From Podaxis mareebaensis (Eukaryota; Basidiomycota; Agaricomycetes; Agaricales; Agaricaceae), in assembly GCA_018524725.1 (NCBI GenBank), contig JAEUWP010000344.1, positions 62,001 through 126,000 on the forward strand: a stretch of DNA of 64,000 nt, written 5' to 3'. A program made the translations under genes and the position numbers. The stretch's first letter is position 1, and each line of letters begins with the position of its first letter. Positions 45,381 through 57,965 of this stretch are shown here, one piece after another. The notes beneath the pieces were generated by a model. That model searched no databases. It had not been told where the DNA came from and saw nothing but the letters and a program-made list of their open reading frames with translations.

Positions 45381-46184
45381 GTGACCTCCGGTTCATCTCG
45401 GTTGATAATCCGGAATCAGATGTTTCCCGTGCACAGTAGAGAGAAAGTAAAATGTTTATATCCTTCCTACTCAATTCGTTTTCCGATACCAAAGGACCGA
45501 GAATCTCCTTGGCACTCCCTAGAGCAGGTGGCTCGTGAAAGGTCTGTGCGACTGTAGAAGGAAATGGGATCATCAGATCGGTCAACATTCGACGTTGTGG
45601 ATAAAAAATGCCTACTTTCATCCCGAGTTCTTTGCTGAGGCATCTCTAGTTCGTCGATTCGTCGAATCGGTTCACCCTAGTTGTAAACCACATCAAACGA
45701 GTACCATTCCTATGCCTAGCGGTGATAATAATACTATTTTCGGCCCATACGTGAGTTTCGCTCTTGTATGATCGTGCACATCCACAGCATCTCACGCGCT
45801 TTTACTACAATATAATCTAGCTGCCGTTCATATCTTTCACGCAGGGTAAGCGTGGTTCTGTTTAGACGATGCTCAACTTGATCACCTTTGCTAATGATAG
45901 ACACTAGGTACAATTCATGACACCTGACCCACATTGCATGTTGAATCTGTCGATGCCTCTCCTCCAACTATACCTCGCCCTGATCGCCTACAAATAGAAC
46001 GGATCGCGTTCCGGAAACCCATACCTCAGGAATCCTCTCGTGGTAAAAGTCGCAGGCTGCGGCCACACCTCGTGACCGTTGACAAGCGAGCTATGAATAA
46101 CACGATAAGAATGTTCCATCCGTTATGAAAGGAAATTATCTGTTCATTCACACTCTCTTCCACTGACCTCTAGTGTCCGCCAAG
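45381..46184. other. Intergenic, no gene recognised
   Basis: Short frames only; presumed promoter of the Aa_trans gene on the right. Confidence 0.45.
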
Positions 46185-48744
46185 ATGAGCGACAAGGATA
46201 TCAAGGTCGAGAACGAGAACGAGATACTGTCCGAAATCGAGTCTCCTCCCTCATCGTCACCCTACATTTTTCAGGAACATGTGGTTTTTGAGGAGTACCT
46301 TCACTACGCTGCACTCCAGCGCCATGCAGAATCTACTGTCGGTACTCCAAATAGTGATGGTCAGGTCGAGCGCGAAAACGAGTGGTTCAAGAAACTCTCA
46401 AGCCACAAGGGCGCCAACATAGACATTGATCCTCAACGAAGGTACCCAGAGATACCGATGACGGAGGAGCAAGAGGAGCGCGCAGCCGCTTCCCGCTCTA
46501 TGCGGTTAGCGTCGTGGGCCTCGGTGTTCTACCTCATTACGACGGATATCCTCGGACCATTTAACGCGCCATTCGCGATATCACAAGTCGGCTGGGTGCC
46601 TGGTGAGCCTCGTGTATTTTCTACTTCCGAGATACCGGCATTGATGACGTATGATCAGGAATATTATTATACTTCTTTAGTATGTCGCCCACTGTTTGGA
46701 AGTGGTGAGGAAACAACTGACGATATTTCTATCGAACAACAGTGGCAGTTGTGGCATTGTACACTGGACTTATCCTCTGGCGTTTGTTCATCCGACTGGA
46801 TTCGCTCCGATACCCCTTAAGAACGTACTCTGACATCGTGGAACGGATCTATGGTAAACGGGCTCGCCGGGCGTCCTCCTTCCTGCAGAATCTTCAACTC
46901 ATAGTCGTGGTATGTCATACATAAAAGAGACCTGTTGGTGGTAAGGAGAGCTTCTGATGTCATGGGGTAGGTCGGTGTCAACTGTCTCGCGAATGGCCAA
47001 GCCTTCTCCCAGATCACGAAGGGAAAGGTGAGCGATGGTTGGCGAGAGCTTCAAGCATTCGTTGAGCCTAGAAACGTGGCTAGGTCTGCTTCTCCGTTTG
47101 CATCGTCATTTGGACACTGGTAGGCATGGTCGTTGGACAAGTTCGTTCGTTAAAGGTGGGCCAAAAATAGTTCAGAACGTTCACACCGGATCCTGACCCT
47201 TCTCCATTAGGCCTACGGTTGGATAGCAAATAACGCAGTCTGGTAATATTTGTCAAACGATCGCCTATCCGAAGCAAAGCGCTGACTGATATGTTTCAAG
47301 GATCAATGTCCTCATCATATGCACCTCCATGGGTTTCGTCGCCCATAGTCCCCCTAACTTTGAGGCTGCCCAGAAATCACTGGGTGTCCAGCCTGGTCCT
47401 GTCATGACACAGAGGTCAGCAACTCTACCTCTGTTCCTACAGGTAACAGGTATAATGAATATGGTGGGTGCTCGAAACTGGCACCGAGTGTTATATGACC
47501 AACCTGTGACATTCTTAGGTATTCGCGTATGGAGGAGCGATGATTTTCCCCGAAATAGTAAGCGTCTATGATAGCCAACCCTCAAGCTTAGACTAACATT
47601 CATGCCTAGATGGCGGAAATGAAGCGACCGATGGACTTTTGGAAAGGCATGGTGAGCCGATTAGCCTAGGTGTACAACGTCAGATCAATTGGTGTTCCCA
47701 GACGCTTGCCCAAATCTTTATATTCTGTGTTTATATTTTATACGGGTCATTCATCTACGTAGGTGGTCTGCGACAAATTGAGACGACGTCATTGACTGCG
47801 ATTTCCACACAGGCATTCCAAGGACAATTTACACTCCCGCTAGCATATCAGGGCGTCAGCAAATTTTCATGGCAGACAGTTGGCAAGCACATCTTCTCTT
47901 ATGATTGTACAACTTTGGACACTGAAGCTTATCCCCAGGTAATGTTCTCTCGCTACTGTCCGTTACAATCGCCACGGGTTTGTATGGCAATGTTGGAACC
48001 AGTGAGTTAGGAGAAATCAGAGTTAGACCACGACTTTAACTCCATCTTCAGAGGTTGTATACCGCAGCATCGTTGAGGACTATTTAAAGGGCCCTAAGCT
48101 CATGACGCCGAAGGGTCGCGTCATTTGGTCCTGTATGTCACCCGATGATTTCTTTACTCGTGCTACATCTCACCAGACTTTAGTGCTAGTTTGTCTCTAC
48201 TGGAGCATTGGTCAGACTCTCCTATATCAACAGTAGATGAGGGACTGATTCGTTTCATAGCTTTCGTCATCGGATCCGCGATTCCACAAGTCCAATCCAT
48301 CGTTAGCCTCATTGCGTCTATCGCTATCATGCAGTTCACATATACATTCCCACCTCTCCTTCGTTTCGGATATGATGTCATCACCGACGCAATGGTTGCT
48401 GATGCACCCTTCGTTCCCGGAAAGGGGCCTTTAGGCAGAGCGGACAGCTGGCACCAATGGTCCAGGTGGAAGCGGGTGCGCACCTTGTTTCTTCACAAAA
48501 TGATGACTTAGTTTCGGTTTCAAGGGTTTATTTGGCGGTCGATGGCATTATAAGTTATTCAACTTGCTCATTGCCCTAGGTGGGCTCGCCATGGCATGTT
48601 TGGGTGCGTATCTAATCTTAAAAGCGAATTGTCTGTGCATGTTCATTGTTTCGGAAAGGGATGTGGGGCTCGGGCAAGACAATCAAATCGGCATTCGAGT
48701 TGTCGGGGTCGGCAACCTCTTTTGGCTGCGTATCACCAGTATAA
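46185..48744 (+). CDS. Aa_trans-family amino-acid transporter
   Basis: A many-exon gene. Clear exons include 46185-46602, 46743-46909, 46971-47027, 47084-47155, 47211-47242 and several more to the stop at 48742-48744. A 24-nt exon at 46681-46704 is possible but optional for frame. The hydrophilic N-terminus (about 105 residues) precedes the first helix ('RLASWASVFYLITTDILGPF'). Family features: 'YPLRTYSDIVERIYGKRA', 'VGVNCLANGQAFSQI', 'VFAYGGAMIFPEIMAEM', 'RPMDFWKGM', 'GQFTLPLAYQGVSKF', 'VIGSAIPQVQSIVSLIASI'. This is the fungal neutral amino-acid permease group (MTR-like); the specific substrate is unknown. One intron (47883-47938) appears to use a GC donor. It is flanked by two convergent F-box paralogues. 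Confidence 0.8.
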
Positions 48745-48935
48745 GGTGCCAAAGCAGGTGCATCATAAACGGCAAAAAATGAAAATTCATGGGTACATTA
48801 GCAAGAGTGGAACACAAGTGAGATAAATGGGCGCATTTCTCTGTAATGGCACATCAGAAATACACAATACATGTATGACATTGGGATTGTGTTTGATCTA
48901 TCCCAAATGGAAAACATGCACTGCGGTTATACGTC

Positions 48936-50980
48936 CTATGATATTTGTCTATCACACATGTGTAGAGTTAGCATAGGCAAGCAAGATTCAGGGGAATTTA
49001 TACGTACACGTAGCCCAAGAATCCTTTCTTCGTCCAAGAGTACTCCATCAAAGGTGTATTTGTCCAGTGATGAGCACACCGTATACGGCAGGCTTGAATA
49101 AACGATATCCTCGAAGCAACGTTGGGAGTCGTCCAATGTATCACCAACTCGAGTAATAGCCTTCGCGCGGCGCCGTGACTTAGAGGGCGTACGTTCAAAT
49201 TCCTCCAGATCGGAGCTAGTGGAATCGGATAAAGCCTCCAAATTCTCGTCTTCGCCCAGTTCAGAGGATTTTCCCCCGTATTCCTCCACATAGTCAGCGT
49301 TAATTTCCTCTCCCTTAGGACGTTCATATCTTGCTTGTTGATCCATGCCTTGACCCATCGACACACCCTTTGACGTTCGCTGTTTCTCTCTCTTCATCCT
49401 CCGCAGAGCCTCTTCTCGGATAGTTGCTTCCAGATCCTCCTTTTCCGCCGCCAGGATCCTCGCCACGTCCATCTGGTTAAAATTCAATAGAATGAGGGGC
49501 GCCCTATCAGTTTCGGTTCCCACATCTGGTATGATAATGCATCTCTGACCAGCCGTAGTTGTGATCCAGCGCGTTGGGAAGGCCTCGGCCGCGAACCATC
49601 GGCAAATGGATGGCCCCCAATCGCTGTATGGCACGGGAAGCGGTTCCTCATCATCAGAAATGAGGTTTGAGAATCTGTCGAGGCAATTCACGAGAGAACT
49701 GCGGTGGACGAAGAAGACAAAACTAGATGAGGGGTGGAGGTGCTGAAGGAATGCAGGAAGGTGCTGCCGGTTGTCCGAACGAACATTGACATTGAAAATG
49801 GCTACGGCGTGATGTGAATTGGCATGGAAAGGTTTTGCGGTGTGGCGGAAACTGGTAACGGGGTTGGGTTCAGCACGACATGAGATGTGGCCAAAGGTTC
49901 TGTTTGGGCTGAGCCTAGGAAGGGAGAGTGCGAAGAATGGGCGAAGAGGAACGGCCTCCGACAGCGTTCGTGGAATTCGCCAATATTCCAGGGTGCCAGC
50001 ATTCGTATTCGGAAGCAGGAATATGTCCTCAGTGAGAAATAGAAGACCGGCGTAAGAGTGATAAGGGGCGCCAATTTTCTGAACCATGAATAAGCGGCCG
50101 AAAGAAAGGAGGATCCTTTTTGCGTACCATCTTCAGTTTACCCGTTCTCCACTCGTATACGAAGACCTGGTCGTCAGGTTTATGTGGATGCTCGTAATAG
50201 GCTAGGATCAGCACTAGATTATCTCCAACTATTTCTATACCGACTGCCGGTTTCTCCCAGCGTGTGTTCATTACAGATATAATGGGTTGCTGAGCCTCTA
50301 GGTGTAGCTTTCCGGTCGAGACTTGGAACAGATACAACCGGATCTCATGCGAAGGATAATGGTTCGGCTCGCTTCGCTCGGGATCTTGTAGTTGTCTATC
50401 GAGGTCCAATCGGTCCAAGATAAAGTTCGAAAGCGAGCATGGAAACTCACGTCGTGATGACAGCAAGGAGATCATGTTCATAGACACAAAACCCCATATC
50501 AATTATCGTCTCTTCCAGACGGACCTCCTTCCACTCGGCTCCCTGGTCAGGTTCACTAGGAAGTTGTGTGTAGTGAAGTACTTTGCGTGATGCGTCTCCG
50601 AGGAGATAGATACCCCCCGTCAGGTCATAGATACCCGACGTTGGGAACGGAATGTCTATGGTTCCGTCGAAGTTAAAACTAAGATCCTGCCAATTGCCTT
50701 CTCTGAGAAGGAGCTGATGCAGGCGTTCTACGATAGAGAGTTCGCAGCGAGGGTTGTCCAACTGAGCTGATATGCTGCGATGGATGTAGTACTGAACCTC
50801 GACGGAGTTGGATATGAGATCCCGAAGGTAGTGATTGACTGCCTTGCACCTCAGGACCGAGGGGATAGGCAGGAAAAGGAGGATGTGGGTGACAATTTCT
50901 AGTGGGAGGTCAGCCAGCGTCATTTTTGCCAATGTTGCGGTGGTTGTCGCCGTCAACGACGATGAGGGTGATGAAGCCAT
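48936..50980 (-). CDS. F-box-3b: paralogue of the F-box protein at 43657
   Basis: Three exons (50451-50980, 50128-50395, 48936-50078) in frame give 646 residues. Starts at 51037 and 50923 ('MTLADLPLEI') are alternatives. The F-box reads 'LADLPLEIVTHILLFLP', then 'VLRCKAVNHYLRDLI'. The shared block 'LDNPRCELSIVERLHQLL' and the strand pattern 'IRLYLFQVSTGKLHLE', 'VFVYEWRTGKLKM' mark it as a relative of F-box-3a, with the same intron positions. It differs by an inserted charged region (residues about 480-590: 'REEALRRMKREKQRTSKG', 'EEYGGKSSELGEDENLEAL'). The C-terminal segment after 'EERILGLRV' could involve one further intron. An SCF adaptor role is inferred. Confidence 0.75.
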
Positions 50981-51165
50981 GGTCGGCGAGTCAAGTTGAG
51001 TTCGAGGGGAAGTGATAGTAAACGAAACACGTGACATTGCGTCATAGCTGATGTATTTATTTATTTAAATAGTTTGGCGAGCGAACAAAACAATGGACAG
51101 CAAGAACGATATACTATAGCTAACAATTCTAACGAGCCGAAAGCAAAACAACAAAAAGAGAGTTA

Positions 51166-54100
51166 TCAAGAAACTGATGATTGTCCGGATGCTGATGCAT
51201 AACTAGAACCAGAAACACTCCTCTCCCCAAGCCCATCACTGTCTAACAGCCGCCGAATCTCCATGATACAGTCCCCCAGCCTCGCATGCACTTCCTTCGC
51301 GTTTTCTAACAACGGCTTGATATTCTCTGGCGTCATCGCAAGCCTTGATTCCGGGAACACCTGTTGTGGAGGCATGGAACGTACTGATCCCGACTTCTGG
51401 ATCTTCCCAGACGCCCTCGAACTCGACCTCTTTCTCTCCCGCTCCTGCTCCTTTAACTTCACTCCCTCAACACTCTCATCCACATTGGACAACCGCGGAG
51501 CTCGTGGTGTCGCTTGATGATGAATTCGCGACTTTGACTTGGAAGGCGATTCTGCCCAGAGAGATAGCTGTGATCCGCTGGCCGACCTTCGCGGTGTTGA
51601 AGGGCGAGGAAGCTGCGAGGACGACGACGGTGCTTGGTATTGCAGATACGGTGATTTGCCCTTCTTGATTCTCACAGTTGAACCACCATCCTTTCCATCG
51701 CTTCCGCTACCCAGGTTCACACCCAAAGCCTTCGCGGCCGCATCCAAATCCGACGCCGAGTCGATTCGATCCCAATCTTCTTCGAAGGTACTCTCTGCAC
51801 TACTCTGCGGATTCGACCCAAGCCTCGTACCGGGTCGCGATGATTCCGTATAGTTCCCGTCACTTCCATTCGTCGACAGATCTGTAACAGATGTCGAAGG
51901 GGGTGTGGTCTTCTTCGAGCCTAAGCGGAATATCGACGCAAGGGAGGGACGGCGTGGAGAAGATTTCACATTCAGTGATTGGATCACATACCGCGACGGC
52001 GACTGGTCCCTTGGTTCTCTATCCCTCTCCCTTTCCTTTCCCGCCTTTGCCACAATCTCGGGCCCGGCACTGGTTTTCGCTCGTCTCCTTTGTTGCTGTG
52101 GATGCGCCGTCGGTTTCGGAAGGTTATGGCTCGCGCTCGATCGATCATAAGATGTGTCCGTACTCAGAGATGCGGTCGAGAGCATAGCATGGTTATGTGC
52201 CATAGGCGAAAGGGGAGGTAATTGTTCCTTGTTGGCGGTGACCTCGGAATGATTCCTCTTCAACGCTCGCAACATGTCCCTTAACCCAGTCATACCCACA
52301 AGTTTACTCATCCTCCGCTTCTTCTTCGATGACTCTCCGCTCTGTTCCTCTGACGGCAGTGTGACCGTACTACTCATGGGATCGCCCCACCTCCAATCCT
52401 TATTCACTTGGAGATTGTCCGCTGACGAAGGTGTGCTTTCCTCGAGTACCGTCAACGGAACCCCGCCTCCATCCGCCGATAATACTGCCTCTGCATTGTT
52501 CAGCATCTCTCTCAGAAGTACCAGTTGTCGATGGCTGAGGTCATGTCGACCAGTAGAAGCCCTCCACGCAGGTGGAGAGGCAGGCGGGGGCCCAGCAGAG
52601 GGTGCTGAATTCGAGGTAGCTATCATACTACTCGACATCCCAGGGGTAGGTGTGGGTGGTTTTGACTCGTCCCCGGCCAACGTAATTGCGCGCTCTCGAC
52701 CCCGTTTCTCCCCTCCTGTGCTCAACCCAACGGGAGCCGATACGCTGGAAGACGGGCCGCCTGTACCGGACGTCCCATCGGCCAAATCCACGAGTAACTC
52801 GGCACACTCCCATGATATGCGATATTTCGAGTTGATACTATAAAACGCGGCTGCTAACTCTTTGTATCTTGCGCCAGGGTGATTCCCAGGGTTCGTATTG
52901 GATCGAGCACGGGTCTTGGGTTTTGTGAGGTTGAAAAAGCTGGGCGATACGGCACGGGCGGCGGGTTGTTGAGCCAGTTGGGCTTGCGCATCGAGTTTTT
53001 GTTGCATCTGGAGGACAAGGTCACGGTGGGTCTCTTGCTGTTGCTTAAGCACTATGGACGATTTGAGCATGTTAGAAATCCAGATGAAATAGTTACGCAC
53101 GCTCGATGTAAACAGCAAAGTCCCTGACCATCCCCAGATCTCTCTTTAGCCCGAATTGCGCCTGACTAATCCTTGGGGGGATCTTGAGGTCACTGAGCGA
53201 ATTCCGTCTCTGGACGTCGAGGTTCGTAACTGCATGCTTAGGGCTGATTGTTGAACGACCAAGAGACGCAGCTTGAGGAGACGCGGGAGACTTCGGGGTC
53301 TTGGGGGTAGTAGGAGAACGCAGCGATTCAGGAGATTTAGGGATGGAGGGGAGTGGGAATGAAGAAGACGATCCAGATGTAGAGGTGGAGGGCGGTGGCA
53401 CTGAAGAATTTGAGGAAAGAGGTGAAAGCATAGAATCAGTGCCTGTGTTGATTAGGGTATTAATAGACTCGGTGGTATTCTTGGTATTGGTGTTGTTGCG
53501 TGGAGGTGAAGGTGGTTGGAGTTCAATTGGTGGAAGAAGTGTTGGCATTGAGGAACTTGGGGTATGAGGGGTCCGTGGTCGAGATATGTTAATATTGGAA
53601 AGCGATGGGAGTGGTGGCAAGGAGGGCGGCTCTTCGGGGTTCGAGTCTGCTGGCGGTGCCGGCGCTGTCGACTTTTCTGAAGGTATACTTGCTAGGACCT
53701 CCATGTTCGCTAGCGATGCCCCACTTTTCGTTCGCTTATGCCGCCCAACCAAACTCAGCCGCCTCATGTTGCCCATAAAACCGCGATGGCCTTCTTCCTT
53801 TTCCTTCTCTCTTTCCCTCTCCCTCTCCCTTTCATTCTTTTTATTCTCCTCCTGTGCAACATCTCGCACATTTGGGCGCGCACCTCGCGACGTGGACCGC
53901 TTCCTATCCCTCACATCCTCATGGAGGTCATCGGTACTAGCGTCAGGCTTCGTCTTGGGCGTCCCATACGACGCGTGTCTCTGAGTTGCAGCCTGCCGTA
54001 CCGCCGAAGGTAACCGGTGCCCTTGCATCGACATGGGCCGCTTCGACTTCGGTATATCCAACGACGACTCTCTATTTGATTCCTTCCCCCAGGTCTTGTC

Positions 54101-56005
54101 CTTCTCTGCCGAGCCTGACGCTGACGCTGGTATATTAGGCCCCAATCCTTTGTTCAACTGCACTGGACCAAGACTCTTGCGCTTGACGAGTTTATTTGGA
54201 GTCTTTTGTGCTGGAGATTCATCTTCGTCGTAGTTGGATGAAGAGGCGTAGATGGATCCTCGCATACTCAGATCTGTCATGCTTCCTGATCGGCTACCGG
54301 TGTACGATGATCGTGGATTGCTATTCTTTCCGAGAGAGTTGCGGCCGCGAGAATATATAGGACTGGAAGGACGAAAGAACCAGCTGGAGGAAGGAGGGGG
54401 AGGAGGAACAGGTTGAGTCGTGTGGATGAGGGAAGAGAGAGAGGGGCGAGAGCGAGGAGTGGGATGGCCGTCGGTGTTGTTGGCATCTGGGAATCCATTA
54501 GCATTGTTCAAAAGTAATTGAGAGCTAGGGATGTGTTAGGCTGCGATGACGAAGCAATGAAGAACTTCTTTTCATGTTATGTTACAGGAGGATAATAAGA
54601 CAGCAAGGAACAAAGTTCGGACATCAAAACCAGCGAATGAAACGTGACCACCCACCTTTACCCTTCTCGTCCTTTGCTACTTCAGATGGGGTCGTACTCC
54701 CTCTCTTTCTTCGCGTAGTCCATCGCTTAACACTTCCAATCCTGCTCATTAACGCCCCACCAGCACTTGTCGACTGCTGTGGCGTTGGAGGTACGCTAGT
54801 GTTGATAGGATCAGCCACAGCAGGGGGAGGGGAAGGCGTTCGGCGTTCGTCAACCTCCTCAAGTCGGTGACTAGCCTCGGAGTCGGAAAGAGGATATTGG
54901 TGATTCAGATCCATTAATTCAATCGCCCCCTGGGGTTGAGGCCGGCTCTTTTTGCGCAACCGACGGCGCTCCCGATGGATCGGCGGGCTCGGCGGGAGGT
55001 ATTTAAGCGCATTGTTCGCTGCATTGCGTGAAAGAGAAGGGCGAAGAGGGGCCGTTGATCGAAGAGAAGTTGTATCTGCTACGGAGGACGTGGGAACGGA
55101 AAACACGGAGGCGGTAGGCGACCGAGGAAAGGGTGTGGTGAGGTGGGGGTTGGTGCTCGTTGACGTGGTTGCAGTGAGAGGAGTGAGGCTAAATGGTACT
55201 GAAGGAACGGGTGGGGGTGGGGTATGAGGCTGAGGAGCGCGTCGAGAACGTGCGGTGACGGTGCGATCTTCCTCGGCGCTCGCCACGCCAAAGTCTGGAT
55301 CATCATCATCCTCATCATCATCAGAGAGATCGTGATGATGGTGTGCCGAGGAAGACGGGGTTGAGTTGTAATCTGGATGGCGAACGGGGGTTCGTCGCGA
55401 CTTTCCAGGTGTAGAAGATGTAGCTTGTTTGGCAGGAGTATCATTGAGGGCGAATTCGTCGTCCCAACTCTCGTGCTCCTCGTCATCTTGGCGAGGAACC
55501 TTGTGATGGTGCACCGGTACGCCTGCGCGCAGTTTGCCACCGATGGTATTCTTTGAAGGAGTGTTATGGGTGCGAGGGGACTGCCGAACAGGAGAGTCTG
55601 CCTTGTCCAGGAAGTCGTCATCCCAGTTCTCCGTGGTGACTTCTGGGGGAAAGGATGGTTTCTGTGGAGTAGTTGGATCTCTTTCTGCCCAATCAGCGAG
55701 ATTGGCAGCGGCGACGTTGAGTGTGTCGGCGAGGACGTGGGGTGTGCGTGGAGGATCGTGACTCATGATAGACGTAGTGGAAGTGAGGTTGTCGACATCC
55801 CAGTCTTCGGTAGCTGTCGACATACGTATCTTTGCAGGAGTGTCATGAGCATTTCTGTGTCGTTTCGGAGAACCAGACTGTGAATGAAAGTCAAAGTCAT
55901 CGTCCCAGTTCTCTGACGGAACTGCAGGGCAATCAGCTGGGGCCACGAGGCGCAAAGACGCGTCGAAATACCTGAGGTGTTTTGTAGACCGAGAGCAGCA
56001 GACAT
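51166..56005 (-). CDS. Large Ser/Pro-rich protein with repeated WDDDF motifs
   Basis: Four exons (55972-56005, 54656-55921, 53101-54486, 51166-53051) join in frame into 1523 residues. The start was chosen at 56005 ('MSAALGLQNTSVPSENWDDD'), because a GTATTT/TGCAG intron removes an alternative N-terminus. Three acidic aromatic motifs occur early ('SENWDDDFDF', 'ATEDWDVDNL', 'TENWDDDFLD'), and 'ESWDDEFAL' follows. Then come a poly-acidic stretch, 'NALKYLPPSPPIHRERRRL', 'SRIGSVKRWTTRRKRGSTT', a long disordered Ser/Pro region, 'GFMGNMRRLSLVGRHKRT', a Gln-rich coiled coil ('LKQQQETHRDLVLQMQQ') and a C-terminal helix ('NIKPLLENAKEVHARLGD'). I do not recognise a characterised family. Conserved helices inside disorder suggest a scaffold or regulator, but the function is unknown. 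Confidence 0.7.
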
Positions 56006-56798
56006 GACCAGTTGTCATTTACGTGAAAAGTCGTGAGCTCGTCGTCATACACAGTGAAGAGGTGAATGTGGTCGTTGCAAGAGATGGTATAAACAAGGTC
56101 ACCAACATCACAAGGTTAGGGTTTGTATCAATTTGTTTTCCAAAAATATCCGTCAACAACAAGCGCACCCAACGGCCTTGTTCTGCTTTTCGCCTTGCAG
56201 TCGGCTGTATTATTCTTCAGGCCCTCAGTTGGCACTTGTCCACCCTTGCCCACCTCGAGCCCAATGTAAACGCCCATACTGTTATATGCACATTGTTATG
56301 TTCATCAACCGCCCAACCAGCGCCACATACAATGTTCTTCAAGGGGCTACGAGAAACTACATGAGACTGGGATGCAAGCCTCATAGGCCGATACACCATC
56401 TATGAATGCCCAAGCCTCAGACCTTGAGGCCTCAAAGCATGATTCATTAGCCAATCTCTTTGACCATCAGACCGAAACAACCAGACCCTGAAGATGGGCC
56501 ACTGAACGCGTGGCTTGGGCAGAGGCACAACATCTATGGCTTTAAACTCTGTCGAGACCTGTGAAGGCAGCCGATAGAGGCAAACTTGAAACTCGCTTCA
56601 TATGACAATGACTGATATGAAATCGTGGGCTGCCATATGTAGTTCTGCACGCCTCCCATCATCCCTTGGAGATCCTAGTCATATACGGATCAAAACCGAG
56701 CAAGCTAATCACGGCGGGTAATCATGTGACCCAACTGGCTATAAGCCCGAGCTCGTGGGCCGTACAACCCCGTACAACCTCGTACAACCCAAGCGCCC
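56006..56798. other. Divergent intergenic region
   Basis: Lies between the WDDDF gene (-) and the F-box-like gene (+), so it holds both promoters. A short tandem-like 'cgtacaac' repeat occurs at 56760-56790, just before the F-box-4 start. No gene recognised. Confidence 0.45.
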
Positions 56799-57965
56799 AT
56801 GGCCTCTGTGTTCCCCCTTGAGATATACGATATCATCATCACCCATGTCCCAGACGACTTTTTCACTCTCAACTCACTATGCTTGACATCCACAGCCTTC
56901 GTCACTTATGCTCAACGACGCATCTTCCAGCTATTCCGTACTGATCGGTGGCAACATCCAGCCCAACCCCCCTCTCATCTCAGTCCTACCAAATTCCTCG
57001 ACAGAATCATCCGGAGACCTCACCTCGCAGCCCACGTGCGCGAATTTATCACTCCCTTCCTCCCTTCTTCTACCCATCCTGCCGATGAGCAATGGCTACC
57101 CTTATTGATCGAGGCATTGCCATCAATGGTCAATCTCAAATCCTTCACAATCTTCACCCACTCCACCTCACCCGATGCCCTTCTACAAACGCTCATCGAG
57201 TGCCCATTCCGCCTCGAGGAGCTACGCTGGAACTGGGTGATCCGGAACCCAGACCAAAATCAAACACGTCTCATGTCCATCCTTCTCTCCCAACAAACCA
57301 AAATACTTTCACTTTCACTCAAAATGACACCTGTATCTCTCCCCCGAGACGCCCTGCCCAAGTTGAAGAGCCTTGCGACTACGTGTGAGAACGTTACGGC
57401 CATTCTCCCGTACCGACCTCCTATCGATACACTGGATTGTGTTTATCTTGACCCCGATGATCCAGACTTTCAACCCATGGATCCCGATTCGCCACTCGTT
57501 GCTCCCTTTAGAAGCGTTAGACGACTCTGTCTGGGTATAGGCACGATGTGGTTCAGAAACATGACGAGCTATTTCCCCTCCCTAGAGGTCCTACAAACAA
57601 GTATCGTAATGGCAAGTTCGCGCCTCTATCATCGCAGCGTATCCTCTCTAATATCACGGCGACAGGTTCGCGATTATCACATTATCGCATCAAGCTTTCC
57701 CAACCTCCGAACCGTACATATCACGAGAGTGGCCTCCACTAACGAACAGGGAATGATGTCCAAGTGGTTATTCTCCAGCCTACTCAAGCTAGAGTACGTC
57801 ATCTGGGGCCAACCATTCAGTAGTCATTCGCCTTCCACGGGACATAGATACGACTGCTGGACTCGGTCTTCGGTACCCACCACTCTCAACGCCCGGCAAG
57901 TGCATGAACGAACAAGTCTATTACTCCTCGATAGACCGGATCCTTCCCCTAGTCCGCACTATTAG
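56799..57965 (+). CDS. F-box-4: intronless F-box-like protein
   Basis: A single exon of 388 codons. The N-terminus 'FPLEIYDIIITHVPDDFF' followed by 'LNSLCLTSTAFVTYAQRRIF' has the spacing of an F-box. The remainder has weak leucine-rich strands ('MVNLKSFTIFTHSTS', 'RLEELRWNWVIRN', 'VRRLCLGIGTMWF', 'PNLRTVHITRVAS'). It is unlike the other F-box proteins here and much shorter. A role as ubiquitin-ligase adaptor is inferred from the family; its target is unknown. The next in-frame Met gives no better start. Confidence 0.7.
   Translation: MASVFPLEIYDIIITHVPDDFFTLNSLCLTSTAFVTYAQRRIFQLFRTDRWQHPAQPPSHLSPTKFLDRIIRRPHLAAHVREFITPFLPSSTHPADEQWLPLLIEALPSMVNLKSFTIFTHSTSPDALLQTLIECPFRLEELRWNWVIRNPDQNQTRLMSILLSQQTKILSLSLKMTPVSLPRDALPKLKSLATTCENVTAILPYRPPIDTLDCVYLDPDDPDFQPMDPDSPLVAPFRSVRRLCLGIGTMWFRNMTSYFPSLEVLQTSIVMASSRLYHRSVSSLISRRQVRDYHIIASSFPNLRTVHITRVASTNEQGMMSKWLFSSLLKLEYVIWGQPFSSHSPSTGHRYDCWTRSSVPTTLNARQVHERTSLLLLDRPDPSPSPHY

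Noticed and set aside
52274..52843. 189-codon plus-strand frame
   Set aside because: Antisense to the low-complexity Ser/Pro region of the WDDDF gene; no domain or splice support.
54487..54655. Stop codon at 54624 splitting the WDDDF gene in two
   Set aside because: A GTGGGT donor at 54655 and CCCAG acceptor at 54487 join the two frames in phase, and the combined order resembles single proteins of other mushrooms.
55922..56018. Start at 56018 giving an unspliced N-terminus for the WDDDF gene
   Set aside because: A short intron (55922-55971) with start at 56005 places 'MSAALGLQNTS' directly before the conserved 'PSENWDDDF'. The unspliced version adds a Cys-rich stretch without support.
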